In this document: one piece after another, positions 1 to 10,795 of the stretch | Numbering within the stretch: the stretch's first letter is position 1 | Layout: every line of letters starts with the position of its first letter | Source: Hanleya hanleyi | Taxonomy: Eukaryota > Mollusca > Polyplacophora > Lepidopleurida > Hanleyidae | DNA: 64,000 nt | Direction: 5' to 3' | NCBI GenBank assembly: GCA_036873755.1 | Contig: JAVTVY010018752.1 | Span: 1 to 64,000, forward strand | Made by a program: the position numbers and the translations under genes | Notes under the pieces: generated by a model | What the model was told of the DNA's origin: nothing | Database searches by the model: none | Seen by the model: the letters and a program-made list of their open reading frames with translations, nothing else

Positions 1-590
1 AACTTATCCATGTATACACACACAATCTGCTCACGAAAGCACAGAGAGTAGAAAAAAACCCAAGTGACTCGAGATTGCTGTTGTTTCGCGGCTCATATCA
101 AAACATCCTTCCTGCTCGCTTCACGCCATCTCATCTTCCTTTCCTTTCCGCGCACGAGGATTACCCAAAATGCAAACCGCGCACGTGTTCGGAAAGAAAT
201 TCGTTTACTGTCAAACAACATGTCGGCTGTTAGGAGGGCCATCAATTCTGTTGCTTCTTGGCACACACATACTTCAAAATATTCCTGTGTTCCGTTTTGA
301 GTGAATAATTCAAATTCAAGTCGGACACAACAGAATCGATGGCCCTCGTAACAGCCGACATGTTGTTTACCAGTGGACGAATTTCTTTCCGAACACGTGC
401 ACGGTTTGCATTTTTGGTAATCCTCGTGCGCGCAAAGGAAAGGAAAGAAAGATGGCGTGAAGCGAGCAGGAAGGATGATTTGATATGTGCCGAAATACAA
501 CAACAATCCCGAGTCACTTGTTTTTTTCTACCCTCTGTGTTTTCGTGAGCAGATTGTGTGTGTATATGGAAGTTGATGGAATAAGGTACG
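1..590. repeat. Foldback element 1 (long inverted repeat, left end cut)
   Basis: Bases 12-265 are nearly the reverse complement of about 330-578. Matching landmarks are tacacacacaatctgct on the left against agcagattgtgtgtgta on the right, and the paired runs around aacatgtcggctgtta. The loop is only about 65 bp. No coding sense beyond mirrored open frames. The left arm runs to the window edge, so the true end and any target duplication are not visible. Probably a non-autonomous foldback transposon. Confidence 0.8.
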
Positions 591-689
591 TATTTATTCA
601 TGTATTTGGGTCGAATTTCATGAGTTGAATTTTGCTGTTTGCCGTGCGCTATAGCTTGGTTTCTCCGACCCAATGGCGTGAGCATCCCC

Positions 690-1584
690 TAGTTCAACAA
701 GCTGAACCCTGCTGACATTTAATTTTGTGATATTGACAATGCAGGGTTCAGCCGTTGAACCGAAATTTCCTATCGCAAAATTTTCGCCTCCCGACCTGGG
801 TAACAGCGGGTGGATTTGCGCTCATAAAAAAGCAATAATACCTACCGCTTTGTGCTCGTTTGGATAGAATACGTATTTGCCTACTTCCCTGGCCATTTAT
901 TTTCTCTGTCCAGCTTCTTTCATTTCCATAAACGGCAAAAGAATAAAATATCATCGCGGACGATCTTCCAAAAACGAAATCCGCCGCCATTTTGAAATGT
1001 CACTATGGTGGCACGAGACTAATTTGTAAATTCGGGATTGTAGACAGGAAGGTCGGAAATGGCTCATTCATAAGGCTGTCACATTATCTGCATTTAAATG
1101 TAAAATTGTAACTATCGATATCAAGCATAATGGAAGGCACATACTGAGAAAGGTAATTCATGGGATTTTTCATCTCCCTAAGCGACTGGGTCGACTGAGC
1201 GGATTCAGTTTTTCTGACTCTTGTAATCCTGAATTTAGAATAACTGCACGTGAGAGAATGAGGGTCACGTGACAGTGTTCGAAAATGGCGGCGGATTTCG
1301 TGTTTGGAAGCTCGTCCTCGATAATATTTTTTTCTTTTGTCGTTTATGGAAATGAAAGGAGCTGGACAGAGAAAATAAATGGCCAGGGAAGTAGGCAAAT
1401 ACGTATTCTATCCAAACGAGCACAAAGCGGTAGGTATTATTGTTTTTTATGAGCGCAAATCCACCCGCTGTTACCCAGGTCGGGAGGCGAAAATTTTGCG
1501 ATAGGAAATTTCGGTTCAACGGCTGAACCCTGCATTGTCAATATCACAAAATTAAATGTCAGCAGGGTTCAGCTTGTTGAACTA
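690..1584. mobile_element. Foldback element 2, MULE-like, 10-bp target duplication
   Basis: The 895-bp element begins TAGTTCAACAAGCTGAACCC and ends with its reverse complement. The arms are about 320 bp (690-1,012 and 1,262-1,584) with a ~250-bp unique loop and only scattered mismatches. It is flanked by identical GAGCATCCCC at 680-689 and 1,585-1,594. Very long terminal inverted repeats with 9-11 bp duplications are characteristic of Mutator-like non-autonomous elements. No transposase is encoded. Confidence 0.82.
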
Positions 1585-1599
1585 GAGCATCCCCTTGTC

Positions 1600-2103
1600 T
1601 AGCTAAATAAAATATAGCCCTCACGAGTATGAGGGCTATAGGTCGGCCCCAGTAACCTCCAGCGAGGGTTTTAGATAATTTTATTACGAATCACCCACCT
1701 CTGAAACTGCCGTACATCTAATCTCTATCCCCTCCTGCGCGCGATTTTAAAATCTTGCGCACTATTGTGAAATGGTAACGAATATATCGCCGTTTCAATT
1801 TTCCAGTCGAAAACTTCAACTCTCTACGCGCCATGTTGGTGACGTCACGGTCGCCGTTTGCAATTGAACATGGCGCGTGTAAAGTGGAAGCTGTCGACTG
1901 GAAAATTCAGACGGCGATATATACGTTACTATTTCACAATAGTGCGCAAGATTTTAAAATAGTGTGCAGGAGGGGATAGAGATTAGATTACGGCAGTTTC
2001 AGAGGTGGGTGATTCGTAATAAAATTATCTAAAACCCTTGCTGGAGGTGACTGGGGCCGACCTATAGCCCTCATACTCGTGAGGGATATATATTATTTAG
2101 CTA
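1600..2103. mobile_element. Foldback element 3, 9-bp target duplication
   Basis: The 504-bp element begins TAGCTAAATA and ends TATTTAGCTA. The arms pair almost throughout, for example tagccctcacgagtatgagg with its partner near 2,064-2,090. The centre near 1,838-1,850 is the only unpaired part. CCCCTTGTC occurs at 1,591-1,599 and again at 2,104-2,112. The left duplication overlaps the right duplication of element 2 by four bases, so two independent insertions hit the same 15-bp target. Confidence 0.82.
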
Positions 2104-3035
2104 CCCCTTGTCACGCCAACAAGGCCAGGGCTAATTCTGGGGTAGAGTTCAGGGCCTGATCCAGGCCGTTTTTGAACCCGTTATAACGGGTTTGGGCGCC
2201 ATGAATTTGGGCGCCCAAATGAGAAAAAAGAAGAAAAAAAAAAGAAAAAAAAAAAAGAATTCCCTCTGAACAGGCTGAAACCTATATTAATGCAATTACT
2301 ATTGCCAAATATTAAGTTATCAGGCTGTATTTAGACCATTCAATACTCCCACAGCTTCCATGGGCTTCGACAGTCCCACATCGCGGCCTATTTCACTATA
2401 ACTTATCACACTCTGCGCCAGGTAAGGGTGCCCAAACTAAAAGTCTAGATCAGGCCCTGGAGTTAGAGTGGGGAACCGTTCGAGTGGAAAAAATGTCCGT
2501 GGGCAACTGTCCAGTGGGGAACTGTCCAGTGGGGAATTGTCCAAGTGGGGAACTGTCCCTACCCCACTTCGGTTTCCTAGGTAAATTGCAAATTGCCACA
2601 CCAGAGCCGCTGAGCTAAAATTAGGTTGTTGTTGTTGTTATTTTACCTGAACAGCCGTCTGCTTCATTGCTTCCGCTACATTTTGGCGAACACGGGCCGC
2701 TGTCTGTCCCGGTCTGTTTTGTAGCTTCTTTGTGAATTCCCTCTCCGCCATTTTCACAATATTTAATAGATGCTATCGAATTACTATCTTCAAAATAACA
2801 AGAAATAGCTCATCCAAACCCCTTTGAAACCAGATGCAGCGCCATTTTGGTTCCGCCTTTGACAGTCGGGGACCTGCGCCATTTCAGGTTAGAAGAACAG
2901 TAACGACGATGAGTGGGGGTTTCTGATTCTTTTTTATATTTACAATGTTTCGCCCTTTCGCCAGATTTACCTCCCTTTGGTTGTGTCCTTCAATAAATTG
3001 CATAAGGCAGAGACCAGGTCCGTGTAACACTTGAC
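2104..3035. other. Linker with purine tract and 17-bp minisatellite
   Basis: No supported gene except the weak exon candidate listed separately. It holds an A/G tract (about 2,221-2,260) and, at 2,495-2,560, three to four copies of a unit like gtggggaactgtcca, a motif I know as common in mollusc genomes. The rest looks unique. Confidence 0.5.
2647..2751 (-). CDS. Possible orphan first coding exon (35 codons)
   Basis: On the - strand an ATG in good context (gaaaATGG) opens MAEREFTKKLQNRPGQTAAR and continues VRQNVAEAMKQTAVQ before a GTAAAA that could serve as a splice donor. The peptide is charged and helix-prone. The stretch is more GC-rich than its surroundings. I do not recognise the protein. 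The next exon would lie at lower coordinates, where foldback elements dominate, or outside the window. AATGGCGG also occurs in repeats of this genome, so this may be chance. Confidence 0.22.
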
Positions 3036-3040
3036 AATTC

Positions 3041-3352
3041 AGCTTTCCATCTTGCAAAATTGAAAGTAGAAAGATGGAAAGCTCTACATGGCTCCCGTAT
3101 TCGAGCTTTCCATCTCGCAAAATTGAAAGTAGAAAGATGTCGCTCCCGTATTCGAGCTTTCCATCTCGCAAAATTGAAAGTAAAAAGATGGGAAGTTCTA
3201 CATCGCTCCCGTGTTCGAGCTTTCCGTCTCGCAAAGTTGAAAGCTGAAAGATGGAAAGCTCTACATCGCTCCCGTGTTCGAGCTTTCCATCTCGCAAAAT
3301 TGAAAGTAGAAAGAGGGAAAGCTCAGCATCGCTTCCGTATTCCAGCTTTCCA
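3041..3352 (+). repeat. 63-bp tandem repeat, self-complementary unit (left array)
   Basis: Units start at the agctttcc at 3,041, 3,104, 3,155, 3,218, 3,281 and 3,343, so spacing is 63 bp with one 51-bp unit. Each unit contains agctttccatct and, about 30 bases later, agatggaaagct, so each can fold into its own hairpin. The open frames across the array on both strands follow from the multiple-of-three unit length and are not genes. Confidence 0.85.
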
Positions 3353-4182
3353 AAGTGAGTTTATGTCATATAGAAATACGAGAGCGATGCTTTATTAAAA
3401 TTGATCTGGTTTCTCCAAACTTACAACATTTGCATTTACGACAAATGTGTGCGTGTAACCTTGCACAGTTCAATTTTCTTTCTTTTTTTGTTTTGTTTTT
3501 TCTGGTTTGGCAAAATCAAAAATTGAAATTTGACCGTCAATTTTCAATTTTTGTTTTTCGTTTTCTCAAAATCAAAAATTGAAATTTGACATTCAATTTT
3601 CAATTTTCGTTTTTCGTTTTACTTCGCCCAAAAATGAAAATCAAATAATGAAAGTTGCCTCGACTTGTCCGGTTTTCGTTTTTTGATTTTAACTTTGACG
3701 TATCAATGTTAAGTTCGCACGTGGAAGGGTTATGATATAACTTCTGGTACGAAGATTAGAATAGAAAACGCAAATCGTGTCGTATACGAGGTGTGGAGAG
3801 TGAGAGGCATGTGACCCACCAGGCCACCCTCGAGAGCCAGTGTATATCGATCGATTTGTTAGGGTATCTATATACACTGCCTTGGTTAGTTGCTCACGGC
3901 AGTTCTGGATAAAAATGGATCAAGGGGTATCCTCTAAATCAAACCAATTAGTGAACAGACTCAGCTAGCTCATTACGCCAATCCATTGCACGGTTTGAGA
4001 TGTGACATCGCTGGCATAACTTTGATGTCAGGCTGAAATCGACATCGAGAGTCAAAGCAAAACCACCGGCTTGGGATACCGACATGCTAATTCAAAATAA
4101 CCTCGGGGGATGAAATGTTCGAGATTGAGGCAACGACTCAAGGCAACGACTCAATAACTCACTCGAATCACCAAAAATGTCC

Positions 4183-4214
4183 AGGTAAACCATTCACGAT
4201 TTACCTGGACTTGT
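4183..4214. repeat. Hairpin: gtccaggtaaa / tttacctggac
   Basis: An 11-bp perfect stem around a 10-base spacer inside the loop of the giant inverted repeat. No known function is implied. Confidence 0.6.
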
Positions 4215-4384
4215 GAAGATGCACAACACCGGTCTGGACAGGTGGCATCCCGCTGTTCTCATTGGACGACGGCTGAATTATGAATGACGGACCAGACGCT
4301 TGTAATTGGCAATGAGATTTTCTCATTTCTAAAAATAGGCGTTTAGAGCACTATAAAAGCGAACGGCAGTTTTTCGTTTTTGAA

Positions 4385-4560
4385 AATAGCTGGAGTGCTG
4401 TTAATCACACTCCTAAAGTTTGAAAAATGATTTTAAGGAGTGTGATATCACACTCCTCCAGGTTACAACTTAGGGAGGCTTACAATTGGCGAGTGCTATT
4501 GATCACTCTCCTGAGCTAATTTTCAGGAGTGTGATGGAGTGTGATCACACTCACACACCT
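4385..4560. repeat. Cluster of ggagtgtgat / atcacactcc inverted repeats
   Basis: The decamer ggagtgtgat and its complement occur repeatedly in alternating orientation, including back to back at about 4,437-4,457 (ggagtgtgatatcacactcc). A scrambled palindromic minisatellite within the element loop. Confidence 0.6.
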
Positions 4561-5484
4561 CAAAAACGAATGACTGGAACGGTATTCATGAACACAACCG
4601 CTATTTGTTATTGATTTAAAATATAGTACTTATAAAGATATCAACAAAGATGTAATACCAATAAGTGTAAGCATCGCGGTGATGGACCGTGAAATCCGTA
4701 TATGGCATATGGCTGCGCGGCTCAGGATTGAAATTCCACAAGCAGATCACAAAACCTGATCAACCCTTCCTCAAACCTAGATAACTCATATTCAACGCAT
4801 TAAGTGCGGGTGTCAAACGCTTAATTCAACGCATCGCTCGGAAACTTCCTTCGGGGGTTATGATTAGGGTTTAATGAAACTCCTATGTGTATCAACCTCG
4901 TTGTTCTCCATATAATGCTTCACGAATACGTACTCGATTCTGCAAATGCGCAGTTGGTCTATTATAATCTAGCTCGAATGCCTGCCTCCAGGGATATATA
5001 ATGTTGTGAAACTCCGATATATTTCCCCTTACTGGTTTTACATATTATGCTCCAAACCTGCCTATACAACCCGATTTGCGCTTCCCATACTACTCCGCGG
5101 ACCCAAAGTGACATCATGCGCCTTGCGCAGTTAACATTGACGCGTCAAAGTTAAAATAGAAAAACGGACAAGTCGAGGCAATTTTCAATATTTGATTTTC
5201 ATTTTTTGGGCGAAGAAAAACGAAAATTCAAAATTGAATGCCAAATTTCAATTTTTGATTTTGAGAAACCGAAAACGAAAAACTGAAAATTGACGGTCAA
5301 ATTTCAGTTTTTGATTTTGCGAAACCAAAAACGAACAAAAACAAAACAAAAAACGAAAATTGAACTGTGCAAGGTTACACGCACACATTTGTCGTACGAT
5401 AAATGCAAATGTTGTAAGTTTGGAGAAACCAGATCAATTTTAATAAAGTATCGCTCTCGTATTTCTATATGACATAAACCCATT

Positions 5485-5748
5485 TTGGAAAGCTGGAACA
5501 CGGAAGCGATGCTGAGCTTTCCATCTTTCTACTTTCAATTTTGCGAGATGGAAAGCTCGAACACGGGAGCGATATAGAGCTTTCCATCTTTCAGCTTTCA
5601 ACTTTGCGAGACGGAAAGCTCGAACACGGGAGCGATGTAGAGCTTTCCATCTTTCTACTTTCAATTTTGTGAGATGGAAAGCTCGAATACGGGAGCGATG
5701 TAGAGCTTTCTATCTTTCTATTTTCAATTTTGCAAGATGGAAAGCTGA
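5485..5748 (-). repeat. 63-bp tandem repeat, inverted right array
   Basis: The same hairpin-forming unit as at 3,041-3,352 in opposite orientation, about four copies. It forms the outer part of the right arm of the giant inverted repeat. Confidence 0.85.
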
Positions 5749-5751
5749 ATT

Positions 5752-6603
5752 CGGACGGAAAGACGTGTTCAGTTAGCAGCGCGGACTTCCAGGTAACTGC
5801 CGATCTGTTTCCCTCCCTCGCAAGGATTTGCCGTTGATCTTTAACTCGGGAGCGAATGGGTCTAATGAGTTTTTTTGGCGATATCTTCTGATATACAGAC
5901 GATAAATTTCTGAAATTATAGTATGTGTTAACAAACTATATTTTGTGATACGTACGTATTAAAATAGTAGCCGAAACATTGCCGAGAGTTTGTTTTTGTG
6001 GATATATTTATTTCTGTCCTCTGAAAAATTATGAAAAATACGTGTAGGACACGTACACGAGCGAGCCCACTAGTGGGTCGGCCTGTTCCGCGGAAAAAAT
6101 CATTTGAATAAGATGGAAAAGTTAATCAACAGATGATAACACCGCTGATATCTATCCGATTTTGGTTCTGTTTAGTTATAAACAAACCTGAAGATAGCTC
6201 CGGTGTAGCCTTGTTCTATACTAGGTGAGAACGTAGTATAGAACAAGTCTACACCGGAGCTAACCCCAAGAGATATCCGTTACAGAAATATATAGTTTGA
6301 TGAGCATTTTCTTCTAGTTCATACCGAAATGTTTACCGGAATAGATGGTGTCGATTCGCCCGGAATTTTCTGCGATATATCGACACAAGATTTTAACCAC
6401 TTGCCTTATAAACGCATACATACAACAAATATCTGAATACATATGTGTCATTTTCGAGCAGTATAGAATCATGAAAATATATTTTTCATTATCTCCAGCC
6501 ATTTTCTTGTAATGTTAACCGGAAAATGTTTCGGTTCTACCGATCTGAATTTTTTTTTTCACCGATAAGAGCACAATTAAAAAAAAATATATTCACATAT
6601 ATA
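5752..6603. other. Unique AT-rich spacer with one strong hairpin
   Basis: No supported gene. Short open frames here lack family resemblance. The one structured feature is the hairpin at 6,195-6,262. Confidence 0.4.
6195..6262. repeat. Near-perfect 27-bp-arm hairpin
   Basis: agctccggtgtag then ccttgttctatact pairs with agtatagaacaag then tctacaccggagct across a 12-base loop, with about one mismatch. Ends are AGCTCCGG and CCGGAGCT. It could be a tiny MITE or a structured RNA stem; no miRNA-like flanking evidence can be judged by eye. Confidence 0.65.
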
Positions 6604-8322
6604 CATGGCAGTGTGACTAACGTCACAGGACCTACGAAGTACAGTAGGCATTAGGACTCGAACGCGAACTGAACTCTTGGAAATCCCCACCCCCAGTTGA
6701 AATCCTGCCTATATTAAGATGGGCACCGCCCAAGTCAGAATCGCCAGTGATTTTCATCAAAAATCACCAGAAATTTTCATCAAAAGTAGGTCAGCTCAGA
6801 ACTTGTTGGTAACAGTCTCCTAATGCGCCTTCATTCCAAAATAAATAACACTCGCTGATTTAATTTTACAATTTTTTAATTAAAGGAAACAGATTGAATA
6901 ATATAGGTTCACTAGATTTCAAGCTTTACGTGTGAAAATACATTTACATCTCTTTAATGGTTTTCAGTGCCCTTGTACAGGATCAAAAACAACTTTTTGA
7001 ATCACATTATTTTCCCAACAATACAACAAATTTTTATATATAGTACTATAGTAGAAAGGTAGCATTTATGTAGTTTACGGTAATTCAACTCAAGACCAAC
7101 ACCTTCTATGCACAAGATAATAATGATTCTATGTCATTCTCCTGACATAACCGGTACAAAGACGAATAAATAGCGTCTCTACATCACGTTGTTATCTAGA
7201 TATATGAGACAACACATTTTGGGTATCGGCAATCTGATGAATGTACTATTCCGGTTTTCTTGTTTCACATTTATATTCTATGGCGGTTGATCGGTGATTT
7301 TCTTCATTGATAAACGTTAAACCACCTCAGCTTCGTTGTGTGAATCGGAATTGCTGTGACATACCAACACACTCCGTGGCAGTGATTCTGTATCCCCTAA
7401 TCAAGGAATCAAAATGGATCAAGATTTGAAATGACAAGAGAAATTTAGACATATTTTGTTTACACATGTAATTTTTTGTTCAAATTATATCCAAGTGTGA
7501 TATAGTCAATATTCAAGAGGTACAAAAAAACCCCAAAGTATGTCCTCATATTTTCACATCCATGCCAAGAAATACTGCATTGAAAAGGGTCCATTTAGCC
7601 TACCCTGTTTTATCGCTCTAATCAGCAAATGGCGGGGTCATATTTCTGCTGTCAAAATTGTATTTCCCTCCAAAGTCTTAACCCTTGAATCCAAGTCACA
7701 CACTCTCTGATGCAAAGTAATGATTGTCCTAACTATCCGATTAGCACATTATGAACATGTCTTTGGTCATAGTGTACATATCATAACTCACATCAATGTT
7801 TTCTGCTATATTATTTCAATGATATGGTTTAACAATTTAAGTTATGCAAACAGCGCTGATTGTTGAGGGTATATGCAGTAGGCCTATGCTGTCGGGCAAT
7901 TGTGGAATTGTCCCAGATGCACGTTAAGATTAACCTCAGTAATAGGGCCATGTGGCATACAGTGGAAAGTGGATCAATGACAGGGTATTTTTAGCAGCAG
8001 TGGGTAATTTGACCTGAATTTGAAGCCTGATGTGGTCAATGATGAAATGTTTGGATGTGAAATAGGATACACGTTAAAGGCTACAGTTTACATATATCTA
8101 TAACAATATACTGAAGTGTTAATTATAAATCTAATTTTAATCAGAATTATTTCAGATCAGAACTTGCTGGTAACAATGCCCCAATGCACGTTCATGCCAA
8201 AAATAAAGGTTCTAATGTCAACGGTTCTCCTTATTTTGCCGACGAAAGGATTCGTATGGACTGACTGACTGACTGACTGATTACCGGACAATTTGCGATC
8301 TGTAGCCTACTTCGTAGGAATA
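6604..8322 (+). mobile_element. Non-autonomous element copy 1 (pearl/HINE-like)
   Basis: It starts catggcagtgtgac and ends tacttcgtaggaata. Subterminal inverted repeats cctacgaagta (6,631-6,641) and tacttcgtagg (8,308-8,318) bracket it. A tetranucleotide run gactgactgactga lies about 45 bases before the 3' repeat. A ~45-bp stretch (around cagaacttgctggtaaca) occurs in direct orientation near both ends. Microsatellite near the 3' end plus subterminal repeats is the layout of bivalve pearl elements and other Helitron-related non-autonomous elements. The family assignment is inference. Its middle (about 7,330-8,090) differs from copies 2 and 3. Confidence 0.7.
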
Positions 8323-9288
8323 TAAAGTTTCTTTCCTATTGAGTTAACTAGACGCGACAACGACTGTTACAATACCAGTGACCAGATGTCTGATTCTGAT
8401 CAACACGTGACTGTTTCGTGTGTTACATTGTCTCCTCCCTTCCTCCCAGTCACAAACTCCATGTCTCATACCTCATAGCAGTCGGGCTTACCAAACGTAA
8501 AATAATGACTGATCATATGTTTGACTGAACGAGTTCTAATGATTTTCGCATCAAGATGTGGAAAATGTGATGATGATGCGGGTTTGCTCTTTCTTTATTT
8601 GTATTATTATTCTTTATTCTTCTTTCTTTTAAATCTTTTTATCCCAATGTTTATGGACAATTCAATCTGGAATAAAGATTATTATTATTACTAAGACATG
8701 GGCCATTAGAACAACTTAGCCACCCGGATATAAGCCCACAATTATAACTACCGGTACACCTTACCTCTGACATTGGATACAGGCATGCAGCTATACTGGT
8801 ATATTGTCCATTTTGACCATACCGGTATCAAACTGGAGGCAATCAAAGCTACTAGGCCATACGCAATGCTTTACTTCCCACCATCAATCAGGGGGGTACA
8901 ATGTTTATTTGAATACAATCAACACAATTCTTTAGTTGTCCATCATTCAGGTCTGTAGTTGGCCGCTCTTGTCCAATCAGAAGCCGCCATTACAGAAAGT
9001 TCATATCTTTGGCCATGTTCGCTCTAATCCGTTTATTCTAATCGTCTTCGGGCAAGCCAGGATACTGTAACGACAACATGTCCTTGAACAGCCATTTGCG
9101 CATTTTGATCACATTTTACAGGGCCTCGGTGGGTGGTAGCCCCATATCCTCTTCCTGGTGACGCTTGGTCTTCATGATGGACCTGTGCGTGGGGTGGCCT
9201 TTCCATTCAAGCGGTAGCAGGGTATACTCTTCATGCGCGGTGAAAAAAAGAGCATTGGAATGGACGTTTTGGTGTCAGGATGTTACAA
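8323..9288. repeat. Spacer between element copies, first copy
   Basis: Nearly identical to 10,796-11,761. It contains an alternating AT/TA tract, an ATTATT run and, on the - strand at about 8,950-9,240, a decayed coding module also found at 26.85-27.12 kb. A 61-residue + strand frame (8,773-8,958) is repeated in the second copy with one amino-acid change, but it simply reflects the duplication. The last 45 bp match the satellite at 28.28 kb. Confidence 0.75.
8950..9240 (-). pseudogene. Decayed unknown coding module (YTLLPLE type), copy 1
   Basis: On the - strand from about 9,240 the translation reads EYTLLPLEWKGHPTH, then after decay EEDMGLPPTEAL, KMRKWLFKDMLSLQYPGL. The same residues in the same order appear on the + strand at 26,845-27,115. 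Similarity in reading frame between two diverged copies shows that a protein once existed. I do not recognise its family; its neighbour in the other copy is a C2H2 finger. Stop codons show it is dead. Confidence 0.5.
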
Positions 9289-10795
9289 CATGGCAGTGTG
9301 ACTAACGTCACAGGACCTACGAAGTACAGTAGGCATTAGGACTCGAACGCGAACTGAACTCTTGGAAATCCCCACCCCCAGTTGAAATCCTGCCTATATT
9401 AAGATGGGCACCGCCCAAGTCAGAATCGCCAGTGATTTTCATCAAAAATCACCAGAAATTTTCATCAAAAGTAGGTCAGCTCAGAACTTGTTGGTAACAG
9501 TCTCCTAATGCGCCTTCATTTCAAAATAAATAACGATCGCCGATTTAATTTTACAATTTTTTAATTAAAGGAAACAGATTGAATAATATAGGTTCAGTAG
9601 ATTTCAAGCTTTACGTGTGAAAATACATTTACATCTCTTTAATGGTTTTCATTGCCCTTGTACAGGATCAAAACAACTTTTTGAATCACATTATTTTCGC
9701 AACAATACAACAATTTTTTATATATAGTACTATAGTAGAAAGGTAGCATTTATATAGTTTACGGTAATTCAACTCAAGACCAACACCTTCTATGCACAAG
9801 ATAATAATGATTCTATGTCATTCTCCTGAGCATAACCGGTACAAAGACGAATAAATAGCGTCTCTACATCACGTTGTTATCTAGATATATGAGACAACAC
9901 ATTTTGGGCATCGGCAATCTGATGAATGTACTATTCCGGTTTTCTTGTTTCACATTATATTCTATGGCGGTTGATCGATGATTTTCTTCATTGATAAACG
10001 TTAAACCACCTAGCTTTAACTAATTCTGCTAGGCTGTCTTCATTCAGACTGTACAGCCTACACAGTCCACAGAAAATACACGGCACATTCTTGTACTCCC
10101 AGCCTTATCACATTTGATGGCATGTTTAGCGGGCTGTTTAATGTCTAAGCTAGGAAATGTTCCAGGGTAGTTGACAGGCATGCAATAATATACTATAGTA
10201 TCTGCTATACAGGACACCGACCACTGTAATTTGATGTGACAAGCAGCACGAGTAGAAACCAGCCTTATCTCAGTGGGCTTGGATATAAATCACTGTTAAA
10301 AACCACAATGCTCGGATAGAGCCTCTCTCTGTGTTTGTTCCAAGGAGTATACAGGATTTTTACTCTGCAAAGTTTAGGACCTCTCACTGAGCCAGTCATC
10401 CAACACACACAGCTGGTTGGTGTTATCTCCTTGCCAGGGAAAAGCTGGCACTATTAGTGACAAGTGACAAGTTTTAATCACTTTTAAATCCACTGATAAG
10501 GAGGTCATGGTCATAAAAGGAACATGATACTGTTAAAGGCCACATGGATGGTATGTATCTATAACAATATACTGAAGTGTTAATTATAAATCTAATTTTA
10601 ATCAGAATTATTTCAGATCAGAACTTGCTGGTAACAATGCCCTAATGCACGTTCATGCCAAAAATAAAGGTTCTAATGTCAACGGTTCTCCTTATTTTGC
10701 CGACGAAAGGATTCGGATGGACCGACTGACTGACTGCCTCACTGACTCACTCATTACCGGACAATTTGCGATCTGTAGCCTACTTCGTAGGAATA
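9289..10795 (+). mobile_element. Non-autonomous element copy 2
   Basis: Same ends as copy 1; 1.5 kb. Its core 10,015-10,555 is shared with copy 3 but not copy 1. The tetranucleotide run is mixed (gactgactgcctcactgact). It starts and ends inside the 2,473-bp duplicated unit. Confidence 0.75.

Larger units (their letters stand above)
3036..5751. mobile_element. Giant inverted-repeat element (2.7 kb)
   Basis: Left arm 3,036-3,717 and right arm 5,131-5,751 are reverse complements at every scale. Both begin AATTCAGCTTTCCATCTTGC, both carry the 63-bp tandem array, then a shared stretch around tgtgtgcgtgtaaccttgca, then AT-rich caattttcaattt repeats. The ~1.4-kb loop has no open frame worth calling and contains a 58-bp piece (4,255-4,312) of a repeat found whole at 20.3 and 27.8 kb. 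I found no convincing target duplication. No transposase is visible, so it is non-autonomous. Confidence 0.78.

Noticed and set aside
242..685. 147- and 137-residue - strand frames
   Set aside because: Mirror frames of the foldback element; the two arms encode the same peptides in opposite directions.
3060..3398. 112-residue frame of KVERWKALHRSRVRAF-like repeats, with a partner on the other strand
   Set aside because: The 63-bp unit length is a multiple of three, so any stop-free unit gives an endless frame; both strands are open.
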